NCBI GenBank assembly: GCA_025890175.1
Contig: JANPYM010000012.1
Location: forward strand, 2,024,677-2,088,676
Origin: Ciborinia camelliae
Lineage: Eukaryota; Ascomycota; Leotiomycetes; Helotiales; Sclerotiniaceae
Length of the DNA stretch: 64,000 nt
Direction: 5' to 3'
Shown: in pieces, positions 21,270 to 30,877 of the stretch
Layout of the letters: the number at the start of each line of letters is the position of its first letter
Numbering within the stretch: position 1 is the first letter of the stretch
Position numbers and translations under genes: made by a program
Notes under the pieces: model-generated
Seen by the model: the letters and a program-made list of their open reading frames with translations, nothing else
What the model was told of the DNA's origin: nothing
Databases searched by the model: none

Positions 21270-22430
21270 ATGAATTATACTCCCATTTACCAACTTCCAA
21301 GACTCGAATGGCTTAACAAGAGAGGCTGGGAAACGTTTCAAGACTTCATGGTGACTTATGGTTATAATCCTCTGAGCGTAGAGGACTATATGAAAGCACA
21401 TGAATTATTGTGCGATTACAGAGCCAGCGACCCGTTCGCAAATAAAGAAGAAGGAGACGAGGCAGATGAGGAAGAGCTAGAGGAGCTTGAGGAGGGTAAT
21501 GATGAATTGTACGAGGAAGAGGAAGAAGAAGAAGATGAGGAAGGGGACAAGGAAAGTGGAATGGCGGAGAGTGAGGAAAAGGAACTAAGCGAGTTTGGAG
21601 AGGTTGGCGATGGTATGAATGATGACGATAATGAGCAAGATGAAATGATGGATGTCAATGAAGAGCAATACAAGGCTTTCGATGGAATGGACGAGGACGA
21701 CGAAAGTTTTGAGGATGAAGAAGCTCGTGAGAACGAAAGACTCGAGACAATCTACAGAGTTCGCTGCGAGGATGAAGGAATCCACCAGTGGCTCACTAGA
21801 CATGGATGGCAGTGCATTGAGGAGTATATGGAATACCATGGAATGAGTATCGCGGAAGATAGCGAAGTTGAGGTGATCGGTGCATTTATTAAGGCGGACA
21901 TGAGACATGAGAAGGGCGATATTCGAACCGGACTTGAAGAGGCTGCTAATGAAATGAGCTTGGTCGACAATTTGGGTTGCGATAATGAGCAGATAGGGAG
22001 AAGCGAAGCACTGATCGAGAAAACGGAAGTTGCACGACAAGCCAATATTGTCGACATTGACGAAGGAGAAACGCTAGCAGTCCGATTTTCTATAGCGGAA
22101 ATTGCAGCGAAAATCAGGAACAGTGTTCAAGTCAAAGACTGGCTTTGCGAGAGAGGATGGTCCAACTTGGAACAGCTCATGGGTGATCATGGTTTGGATT
22201 TCTATGATGACGAATTAATTTTTGTCATGGGGCATCATATCAAAGCGGCAATTGAGGACAACAATCCACACGCACTAGAAGAGCTCGAGAAGCTATTGGT
22301 AATCGGCCACAATCAAGACCGAAACACGAATCAAAACTCACCGAATCAGACGCAAAGGTGCCAGGTAGCAGAAAGCGAAGGAATGAACCAAATGATACAA
22401 AATGGACAGGATGCAGAGATGTCGGGATAA
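21270..22430 (+). CDS. Acidic protein with three FMxxHGL-type modules (cluster member 7)
   Basis: Single exon, 386 residues, ATG at 21270. Modules in the GW form lie at residues 11-53 (RGWETFQDFMVTYGY), 171-213 (HGWQCIEEYMEYHGM) and 288-329 (RGWSNLEQLMGDHGL). The first two are separated by a very acidic linker (about 55-165) with Glu/Asp runs. The three copies are more different from one another than the two in the gene at 14486, so this looks like an older expansion. The C-terminal tail is Asn/Gln-rich. No enzyme domain, signal peptide or membrane segment is visible. It ends the cluster. Confidence 0.75.
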   Translation: MNYTPIYQLPRLEWLNKRGWETFQDFMVTYGYNPLSVEDYMKAHELLCDYRASDPFANKEEGDEADEEELEELEEGNDELYEEEEEEEDEEGDKESGMAESEEKELSEFGEVGDGMNDDDNEQDEMMDVNEEQYKAFDGMDEDDESFEDEEARENERLETIYRVRCEDEGIHQWLTRHGWQCIEEYMEYHGMSIAEDSEVEVIGAFIKADMRHEKGDIRTGLEEAANEMSLVDNLGCDNEQIGRSEALIEKTEVARQANIVDIDEGETLAVRFSIAEIAAKIRNSVQVKDWLCERGWSNLEQLMGDHGLDFYDDELIFVMGHHIKAAIEDNNPHALEELEKLLVIGHNQDRNTNQNSPNQTQRCQVAESEGMNQMIQNGQDAEMSG

Positions 22431-23291
22431 GCTATAGTGGTGGAATCGCCTAGCACTACGAGAGGTTCCCTTGTCACGCGTTTATGTATTTTTGGATTTG
22501 ATTGGATATCAGTCTTTTTGAGAAGGAATAGTAAGTTGATAGGAGGGGAGAAGGGGGTGGAGGATAATGACTACGATTTCTAAGGAGTATATCCAAATAT
22601 GTAACATTGGTCATGTTATGAATAGAGGACTGCCTATAGAGCTTCTAACCAAAATGCAGATCAGTACATAGTACTCGAGGTGCATAAATACAAAAATGAT
22701 CATCACGAATGAAAAATTTATTCGTCATACCAAGTCGTGATGCAAAGGTTTGTATGAAAACAGTAATCTATATTGATGCGGATATGGCTCCTGGCTATCA
22801 TCTCCAGCCTTTTGAACATGCAAACGATTGACTAGGTATCATGAGTTGATGAGCGCAGCTAACTAGCAGACGAAACAAATATAACAATCCACAATCCGAA
22901 AAGTTGCAATAATACATACTTAGCATATCAGATCAGCAAACAAAAACAAAAACAAAATTGCCAGATTATAAAACTCTATCTCGGCATTATTCGACACTCT
23001 ACCAGCCCTTGTTGGGTGCTCCACGCTCAGTGATAGGAGGATACAGAGTCTCCGCCGGCGGATGAAAAGTAGCTACTTTGATCGAGGTACTTGCCGAAAT
23101 TTCAGTTTCCAAGGTTGTGCTGCTTTGTACTGATATCGGGCTAATTGGTATTATGGGAAATCTCGTTTGGGGAGGTGAGATCCAGGTAAATGTTGGGTTG
23201 GATGTATGCGAGTCAGTTGTCAATGGTTTTGTTCTTCTTTCCACCTTTCGGTTAGAGTTTGAACTGGCAAAGGATGAGGATGTACTGATGC
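22431..23291. other. 3' flanks with a possible C-terminal extension of the next minus-strand gene
   Basis: On the minus strand a Ser/Thr/Pro-rich frame runs from about 23343 down to 22999 (about 115 codons, ending in GAPNKGW). It is offset by one base from the gene upstream. It has the same composition as that gene's end and could be its continuation through a frameshift or an unusually short intron. The remainder is ordinary AT-rich spacer. Confidence 0.4.
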
Positions 23292-24049
23292 TTACTCTAT
23301 ATCCTTGGAATGCTTTGGAACGCGGCGATGTATATGTGTCCGTTTAGGTAGCCTCGTTGAGGGAGGGAGAGGTTCTATTATTATGGTGGGTGGAGGGGTT
23401 GGTGTTAATGAGGCACGATGATGTGTATGTGTCTTTCTTACTTGGACTGTTATGGAAGCATCTTTTAAGGTAGAAATGGTAGCGCTTGAAGATCTTGGAA
23501 TCGATGAATCTATCGCTGTCATAGGACCTATTGAACTTGAAAATGTGTTGATTGAGCTGGATGTGCTGGAACTTGACCATTGTGGAATAGATGAGTCTAT
23601 AGCTATCAGAGGACCTGTAATACTTGACGATATCGTTGAGACTGGATTCACACTGGAAGTCGAAATGGATACGAAGCTCTGCTCGCTGATCGACCTTGAT
23701 AATAATATAGGATCCGCTCGTTTAATGTCCAGACTTTTCCCAATCAATGGCAATTTCACGCCTGGGGTTTGTGATGATTTTCGGGTATTCGTACAAGGAA
23801 TCAAGGGCAGATGAAGGGAGTTGATTTTAACATCCACGACATTGTCACCGCAGGCCACATTTACTTCTACGTTTTGTCCCAGCACTTGGACAGTGATATC
23901 GTCTACAGATGATTAGCGTTGAATTTACTGTAAGGGTAGAGACCTATCTTACGAGGCTTTCCTTCCTCGGGCTTAGGTGTAGGTCTTGAAAGTGATAGTT
24001 GTGTGAGGCAGAAAATAGCCAATATGAACGTAGCAGTAAAAAGAAACAT
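23292..24049 (-). CDS. Secreted Ser/Thr-rich protein
   Basis: Minus-strand exons 24049-23953 and 23902-23292 flank a 50-nt GTAAGA...GTAG intron (phase 1), giving 235 residues. The N terminus is a clear signal peptide (MFLFTATFILAIFCLTQLSL), followed by PTPKPEEGKP and then a short ordered-looking part (TVQVLGQNVEVNVACGDNVV). The second half is Ser/Thr/Ile-rich with an imperfect repeat, GPLIAIDSSIPQWSSS and GPMTAIDSSIPRSSS. The end is Pro/His/Arg-rich. It is probably a cell-wall or secreted protein. The TAA stop overlaps a GTAAGC donor-like sequence, so the annotated end is uncertain. Confidence 0.65.
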
Positions 24050-24545
24050 TTTGGAATAACGGATGTATGGGGCGAAATAGTTTTGGCTTTGTCTACATCC
24101 TTAATATATATAGCTCAAATTTGCCCTCCAGTTTCATCGTGTCACTTTATGTTGATCAATCGGCAAGGTTGGTGAGAGGTTTGAGGTAAAAGGAATGCAT
24201 TGCGCTTGATTATTTGATAGAGCGTGCGTACATTTTCAAAGAATGTACGCTTGGCAGGGTCTATAGACTCTATACGCCATATTGCGATAGAGAAAGCCAC
24301 ATATGTAGATTGCGACTTCTGCTTATAGAGAATTATTCTAGCTTGGGTGGCGGGTGTGAGGGAAGGGGTATCTTCGTGTATCATACCTGCAAGGGCTGAT
24401 ATAAGGGGCTGATAGGGGAGGAATGTTGGAACGGGATCGTCCGTCATGCTTTTACTCCAGCCCTCGCAAAGCTTGTTCTCAATGGCGTAATTATGCGGCG
24501 CCACTCACGGATTACGATCCGAAAAAACGTCTAGGGTATCGTATT
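24050..24545. other. Intergenic, 0.5 kb
   Basis: Lies between the RRP40 3' end and the start of the secreted-protein gene, both on minus. A 120-codon open frame (24142-24504) begins with GTG, has its first ATG some 20 codons in, and shows no motif, so I do not call it. Confidence 0.4.
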
Positions 24546-25334
24546 TCAAGCGTCGCGCCCCAGCTTTTTGGCTAGTTTCTTTTGATCTTCCGGCGAAAGA
24601 CCCTTTTCGTCCGTGTCTTGTATGGCTTTCCCAATTGCCAAGGTAGTCTTTACCTTCTTACTATCCACCCAAACTTTTCCATTCCTCCCTACAGCGATCT
24701 CAAATGGAACGCCGGCCTCCCCCAATTCCTCAAGTATCGTCAAACCACCTTGCTCAGCCGGGCGGGCCATCATCATCCGTCTTGCCATACCGAGAGATAC
24801 GTCGAAGACCATCCCTCCATTCAAAGGCCCAAGTCCTTCAGATTTGCCTGTTGAAGCTGATACACATTCCAATTCAGGGTCCATATGTTTGTTTGCCAGA
24901 GTAATTCGTGCATAAACCAGTGAGCCCTTTTCAAGCTGCGGTCGGGTCTTCTTCGTAGCTCCCTCGAACGAGAGCACTGGCAGACTGGCATCCGGTGTAA
25001 AATCGGTAATGTTTGCGTAAAAAAGATCTCCTGATGACTTTTTAATGGAAGCAATTACGAGATCTCCTACTGTTGGAATGTACTGTAAGAAATATTAGCT
25101 GTGTAGAGAAGAATATGGCATTTTCTTTTAGTCTCTTACTCTGCCAGCATTAAATTCAACCCATATCGCATTCTTCCTCGAATCTGTCCGTAATTGCCCT
25201 GCCACAGTTGGAGTTATGGTATTTGGAGGAATATGTCGTAACCCTGGGCCGAGTTTCAAAGGTAAACTTGGGTGAGATGGTAGTAATTCTGGAGCAATAT
25301 GATCGCCTGGAAGGACGAAGGTTTCTGTCGACAT
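24546..25334 (-). CDS. RRP40: Exosome complex RNA-binding subunit Rrp40 (EXOSC3 homologue)
   Basis: Minus-strand exons 25334-25140 and 25082-24546, with a 57-nt GTAAGA...ACAG intron in phase 0, encode 243 residues. The start is the ATG at 25334 (MSTETFVLPGDHI). The layout is that of Rrp40: an N-terminal beta domain with LGPGLRH, the S1 RNA-binding domain starting at YIPTVGDLVIASI and continuing with DLFYANI, and a KH-like domain from GLGPLNGGMVFDVSLGMARR to NGKVWVD. Length agrees with the family. Rrp40 is one of the three cap subunits of the nuclear and cytoplasmic RNA exosome and acts in rRNA 3' processing and RNA decay. It is divergently transcribed from SSZ1. Confidence 0.93.
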
Positions 25335-25693
25335 TATGGTGTGGTGAACAAACAACAAGGTTTCTCTTGAAATCCTATGGCAACTGTATTTCTATGGCCG
25401 TCGTTGTGGTTGTAGATATTCTTGAGTTTGTTGAGTATTGATTGTATTATTTAAGTATAAAAGTTCAAAAGGGTCTTCTCTTCTCAGCCTTGCGCCTCAA
25501 ATGTGGGGGGCTAAAATGTGGCGCTACTGTAGCGAAATTCTCGATGCGATTTTGAAAAAGCAAAAAAAAGTTCGGGATTGGTTACGTTGGACCTTTACAA
25601 AGAAATATATCAGCACTTTGATTTTGAGTCGAAGTCTTCTCTTTACATTATCCTCTTTTTATTTCGTTCCTCTCGTCTTTTATACTTTTAAAA
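25335..25693. promoter_or_regulatory. Bidirectional promoter between RRP40 and SSZ1
   Basis: Only 359 bp separate the two start codons, so both promoters must lie here. A strong pyrimidine run (about 25635-25686) directly precedes the SSZ1 ATG, as is usual for highly expressed fungal translation-related genes. Both genes serve ribosome production or translation, which makes co-regulation plausible. Confidence 0.55.
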
Positions 25694-27571
25694 ATGGCCG
25701 CTGAAGCCCCTGCATCAAACGGCACTGCTGGAGAAAGAAATGCCATTGGTATCTCTTTCGGAAACTCCAACAGTTCAATTGCCTACACGACCATCGAGGA
25801 TAAAGCTGAAGTTATTGCCAACGAGGACGGTGGTAAGTATTTGACCAGCATAGAGGGAACACATGAAACTAGGGGCAGACTGATTGACTTTGACCCCAGA
25901 TCGTCAAATTCCTTCCATTTTGTCTTATATCCATGGCGACGAATATATTGGTCAACAAGCCAAGCAACAACTCATTAGAAACGGAGGAAATACTGTTGCT
26001 TATTTCAGAGATTTCCTCGGACAAGAGTATGTGATGCATGATACATACCCTCTGGACTCCGGGTGTCTTTAAGAAATGTATGAAAGACGGCTAACATTTT
26101 GCCCCGCACCTCGCACAGCTTCAAGTCGATAGATCCTACACACTGCCATGCTTCGGCACACCCTTTGGACCACGAAGGCACAATCGCATTCAAAATCCAA
26201 GACAAGGAAGAGGGCGAACCATCGACTGTCTCCGTCTCTGAGGTAGCAACTCGTGTTATCCGCCGTCTCGCACAATCCGCCTCGGACTTCTCTGGAAAAC
26301 AAATCAACTCAGCCGTTATCACAGTCCCAACAAATTTCTCCGATAGTCAAAAGGCAGCATTGACAAAGTCTGCAAATGATGCCGGTCTCGAGGTTTTACA
26401 GCTTATCAACGAGCCCGTAGCTGCTTTATTGGCCTATGACGCAAGGCCAGAGAGCAAGCTCGCGGATAAGAATGTAATCGTAGCAGATCTTGGAGGAACT
26501 CGTTCAGATGTCGCCGTTATCGCATCAAGAGGAGGCATGTATACCATTTTGGCCACTGCACACGATTACGAATTCGCTGGTGTTCACCTGGATAAGGTTC
26601 TCATGGACCACTTTTCCAAGGAGTTTATCAAGTGGAACTCGATCGATCCCCGGGAGAATGCTCGAAGTCTCGCAAAACTAAAGTTGGAAGCCGAGGCTAC
26701 CAAGAAGGCACTTAGTATCGGAACAAACTCCAACTTCAGTGTTGAGAGCTTGGCAGAGGGCATTGATTTCTCTTCTACCATTAACAGACTTAGATATGAG
26801 ACCATCGCACGCAAGGTCTTCGATGGATTCAACAGATTGATTGAAAGCGTTGTTAAGAAGGCTGGATTGGATGCTTTGGAAATCGATGAAGTCATCCTCT
26901 CTGGTGGTACATCGCACACCCCAAAAATCGCATCCAACGTCCAATACATCTACCCCAACGCCACAGTTCTTGCACCATCTACAACTCCCACTGCAATCAA
27001 CCCCTCAGAATTGCAAGCTCGTGGAGCCGCCCTTCAAGCATCTCTCATCCAAGAATTCGACGCCTCGGATATCGAGCAATCTACCCACGCTGCTGTCACT
27101 ACCGTTCAGCATCTTACAAACGCCATTGGTGTTCTTTCAATCTCTGGAGAGACTGATAAGGGTGTGTTTACCCCAATTGTTGCTGCCGAGACTGCTGTCC
27201 CAGCTCGCCGAACTGTCGAAATTGCTGCTCCTAAAGAAGGTGGTGATGTTTTAGTCAAAATTGTTGAGGGTGGATCGCACATTAAGGTCACTAAACCAGA
27301 GCCAAAACCTAAATCAAACGGCGCCAAGGTAGAGGACGCAAACTCTGATGATTCCGAGGAAGATGACAGCGAGGAAGAGGAAGAGGAGCAACGTGAGAGA
27401 ATCTGGAAGGTCGGAAATGTTCTTGCAGAGGTCGCAATCAAGGGAGTCAAGAAGGGTGGCAAGGTCGAAGTCATGATCAACATCAGCAAGGATTTGTCAG
27501 TTACCGTAACTGCCCGTGAAGTTGGAGAGAAGGGAGGCGTTAGAGGAAACCTTCCAGCTCCTTCAAGCTAA
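25694..27571 (+). CDS. SSZ1: Ribosome-associated complex Hsp70-like protein Ssz1
   Basis: Exons 25694-25832, 25900-26026 and 26119-27571 encode 572 residues. Introns are 67 nt (phase 1) and 92 nt (phase 2), and splicing restores NEDGDRQIPSILSYIHGD and GQDFKSIDP. The Hsp70 ATPase fold is visible: GISFGNSNSSIAY at the N terminus, INEPVAALLAYD, then ADLGGTRSDVAV and LSGGTSHTPKI. The DLGGTRSD and GGTSHTPK variants, the short C-terminal part and the poor substrate-binding domain are features of Ssz1 rather than Ssa/Ssb. An acidic insert (EDDSEEEEEE) lies in the C-terminal region. Ssz1 forms the ribosome-associated complex with zuotin and stimulates Ssb on nascent chains. ATG context AAAAATGGCC. 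Confidence 0.93.
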
Positions 27572-28837
27572 TTTTCCAAATTTTATTATGATGCCAAGAT
27601 ATTAGATGGTTATTAAAGAATATAGAAAGTATGGCATTCTCTAGTTCTTGGAATTGATAGATAGAATTAAATGAGAAAAATTTACAACATTTGGGTTCCG
27701 CCAATCTTGGATGGTGCTCAGAATTCTTCTGACGATAATGAGGAGATCCATCACCTGGATAAAACCTCTGCATTCAGCTTGTGAGGTTACTCCCCTCACA
27801 AGATCTGATGACTTGAGATATTGGTCTGGCAGTATGGCAAAACAGCAAACTCAAACAAACTGCTTTTGGACACTGCCAGTCAAGCCCATGGTATCTGTAT
27901 CAGGAATAACGGCCAGTCATAGGACATCAAATGCACCACAAAAAAACTTATTGACTTTCACCCAACATCCTGGAGATATATAGCTCAACAGCCCCATGCC
28001 TACGATTATTTATTTTTCATGATTTAGAGTTGTCCTAAGCGGGTATAAAAGCATTGCTGGGACTCTTCACTTTGGCTTTGGAGGGAAGTCATCACCATTA
28101 TAGAGATGGATTCTACTCAACATGGGGAAGGTACTGGAAGAAAGACTCCCAAAGGGACGATTCTCGAACTTCCTAGTGAAAGTGTGGATCCCGCCTGATA
28201 TTGAGAATCGCCTATTTCGCGGTTATTTCTGCCCGAATATCGGATTCCGTGGCTTTGTCGAAAGATAAAAAACACGGAAATCAATTCGAAAGTTGTGGAT
28301 ATTCCGCAGTCATTGAAACTTTGGCCAAAAGCACAGAAGTTTTTGTTTTGAAAGTCATTGTTTTCAGACATGCTACAAAACCTTTTGGGGGGGGGGGGGT
28401 TGATGTTCACTGTAAACAAAATGCACTTTGGTTTCCGAGNNNNNNNNNNGTTCACTGTAAACAAAATGCACTTTGGTTTCCGAGTCACTTTTCAAGCGGA
28501 TGGGTTTCGTGTGGTATTATGGTTGGACCGGAAGAGAACATACATCTGTTCTGCATACATTTTGAGACGCCAAAGGCTGTATCCGTGGCCTGATTACCAA
28601 ATCATATGTAGCTGTTCCAATCATCATACGTATTTTCATTCAGTATGGCTGGGATTGTGAATTGGGGCATTATGAACAGCTTCTTGACTACGGCTGGTAC
28701 GGTCAAACATGACACAATGCAGAGATAGCGGTTGCTATATCTTTCAATATCCATGCTACTTGGAACTGGGTTTTCCAAGTCCTCATCAACATCAAACCCA
28801 TCAATTTTCGAGAATCCATCCAGAAACTCGTAGCACA
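27572..28837. other. Intergenic, 1.27 kb, containing an assembly gap
   Basis: No gene is supported. It includes a 13-base G run near 28387-28399 and the N gap described separately. The upstream frame of the SprT gene reaches back to 28709, but the better start is at 28838. Confidence 0.5.
28405..28484. other. Assembly gap (10 N) with a 35-nt direct duplication on both sides
   Basis: Bases 28440-28449 are N. The 35 nt before the gap (28405-28439) and the 35 nt after it (28450-28484) are identical, beginning GTTCACTGTAAACAAA. This looks like two contig ends covering the same place that were not merged; the nearby G run may have caused the break. Confidence 0.9.
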
Positions 28838-29881
28838 ATGGGTCAAGCACCTTCAAACCCATCATCTCAAGTCGAGAGAGAGTCGAGAGGATCAGTAACT
28901 GTCGATGAAAGCCTTCGTCAAGGACGACCAGATCAACACTCTTTGGAAGAAGGAGAGTTGAGGGAAGAAGAAGAGCCTGTGTATTATCCTCACGCTTCGA
29001 ACTTTCAGCAAAGCGACCCCAAGTCAAGACAAGTCCCCACTGAACCCCGTTCTTGTCGACGTTTGACCTTGGGTCGCCTCAAATATTTCGGGCACCGACC
29101 TGCAAGACTCGTTTTGGCCGTCAGGAGGTATATACAGCCTCGAAAATCCAAGTTAACCAATGTCCAAGAAGAGGCGATTAGGAAGTGGGGCGAGATAGAT
29201 ATTCTCAATTACAGAGATCAATTTCAGCACGTACCAATTCAACAGCTCCTGGAGAAATACTTTCACATATTTGATGATTTGTTCTTCCAAGGTACGCTAG
29301 AAAACCATGTCAGGATTTTCGCTTCCGAAACACCTGTCAGTATAGCTGGTTGTCAGGGTCACACGTCTCACGACTCCGATACGCACACACAAGTTAAAAG
29401 AGGCGCGACAGTAAATTGCATTTTCCCGAAGAGCACAATTACTCTCTACGCACGCGAGGAGCCGAACTTTGGAGAAATGATGGAACATTCTTTTGGTACT
29501 TTGGTCCACGAGATGTGCCATGCATTTTTCTACATTTATGGATGTATCGGAAAATGCTGTGATAACGGATCTTTGGAGCTGGGAAAAGGCGGCCACGGAC
29601 TTATGTTTCAGGAAATGGCATATGATATTGAGACGATGGCGGCAAGCAAAAGTGTGCTGGGCTTCGACTTGGACCTGGGTAGATACTATAGTCTGCTACA
29701 TGAGATACATCATGTACCCAATTGGAAGGACCAGATGGATGTGAGCAGATGGGGGTTTGATGAGGAGAAATTGACTAATGATTTAATCATATTCAACACC
29801 CGGGGACTTGATTATGTACCGTATGAGAAGCAGAAACCGACGAGGGACGGTGGTCATCGTGGTGTCATTGCACAGATTTAA
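28838..29881 (+). CDS. SprT-like zinc metalloprotease with N-myristoylation-type N terminus
   Basis: Single exon; I choose the ATG at 28838 (347 residues) over the upstream ATG at 28709 because it begins MGQAPSN, matching the MGxxxS myristoylation pattern. The first 90 residues are Ser/Glu-rich and disordered. The catalytic zinc motif HEMCH is at residues 224-228, and a probable third ligand His253 sits in KGGHGLMF, the HExxH...H arrangement of SprT-like domains. A basic patch (RPARLVLAVRRYIQPRK) precedes it. SprT-like proteins such as Spartan/Wss1 digest DNA-protein crosslinks, but fungal genomes carry many uncharacterised members. There is no SHP/VIM/UBZ motif that I can see, so the role is open. 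Confidence 0.8.
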   Translation: MGQAPSNPSSQVERESRGSVTVDESLRQGRPDQHSLEEGELREEEEPVYYPHASNFQQSDPKSRQVPTEPRSCRRLTLGRLKYFGHRPARLVLAVRRYIQPRKSKLTNVQEEAIRKWGEIDILNYRDQFQHVPIQQLLEKYFHIFDDLFFQGTLENHVRIFASETPVSIAGCQGHTSHDSDTHTQVKRGATVNCIFPKSTITLYAREEPNFGEMMEHSFGTLVHEMCHAFFYIYGCIGKCCDNGSLELGKGGHGLMFQEMAYDIETMAASKSVLGFDLDLGRYYSLLHEIHHVPNWKDQMDVSRWGFDEEKLTNDLIIFNTRGLDYVPYEKQKPTRDGGHRGVIAQI

Positions 29882-30877
29882 TTTTCAACAAATCTGAAAT
29901 TGCCTGGGCGTCTTAGATTAAATCACAATAAAGGTTAACTCAATAGTACATACTTTATGATCTTTCGTGAATGGTTCAAATTTTGCCTTGGGCACCCCAG
30001 ATATGTTTGATAAGAATCCTTATTTGATAGGTTTTCTTCAATACATTACTTTGCCAAATTTCTATGGTATAGACAAGTGTCTTCCACAATTAGGGGGAAG
30101 TTTAAATTGACGCCAAGTATGTCTGATGAGATGCAATCTTCATCAGTTCGAAGTGCATTTCAAAATGACTTTTTGATTTAGTATCTTAGCTATTTCATGT
30201 TCAACGAAATCCCATGTAGAGATGTAGGAATGTTCGCAAAATTGTGGAATGCGGTTTATCGATAGCATAACAGTATCTTATACACCAATAATTAAGTCGC
30301 CACCACTCCCAAATAACAAAATGCAAATCTGTGAGTAGCATCACAGATTATCACCTACTTCTACCTACCGAAGGACTGCGCCAACATCCTAATAGCCTAA
30401 TATCCTCACTTCAGACAATCATTCCCGACGACCTAAAGATACCCCAAACCCAAAACCTTTACCTCCGCTAAGAATTCAGACAATTTCTGCCTTGTGGATT
30501 TAATTTCTTTCTATAATGTTAGGTCAAGAATCTTTGAGTTGGTTTATTGTTCCTAACCAAAACATTACAAGTTTATAACATAACAATAGCAAATCCTCAG
30601 AATTTCGTCAATTTTCACAAAGGATTTCGAGGTTCTCGCTCTTTTCAAATAAAGATGTAGACACAAAGGAGCGGGGGAAATTTGACAACCAAGTCTATCA
30701 CTCGACACCAATATCTTCACGAACACGAAAGTCTTAACAAGCAGTGGCATATTTCCTAAAGATTTATCCCAAAATCAACCAGGCCTAAGTCAATACAACC
30801 AACTTTCAGGTAGTCGCTGACTGTAATCTCCAACGCAAAATACTAGAAATCACAGCATAGATTCTGCCAATATTCAA
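29882..30877. other. Intergenic, 1.0 kb
   Basis: AT-rich spacer between two plus-strand genes; no gene or repeat recognised. Confidence 0.45.

Noticed and set aside
24142..24504. 120-codon minus ORF between RRP40 and the secreted protein gene
   Set aside because: Starts with GTG directly after a stop, first ATG some 20 codons in, no motif; not convincing as a gene.
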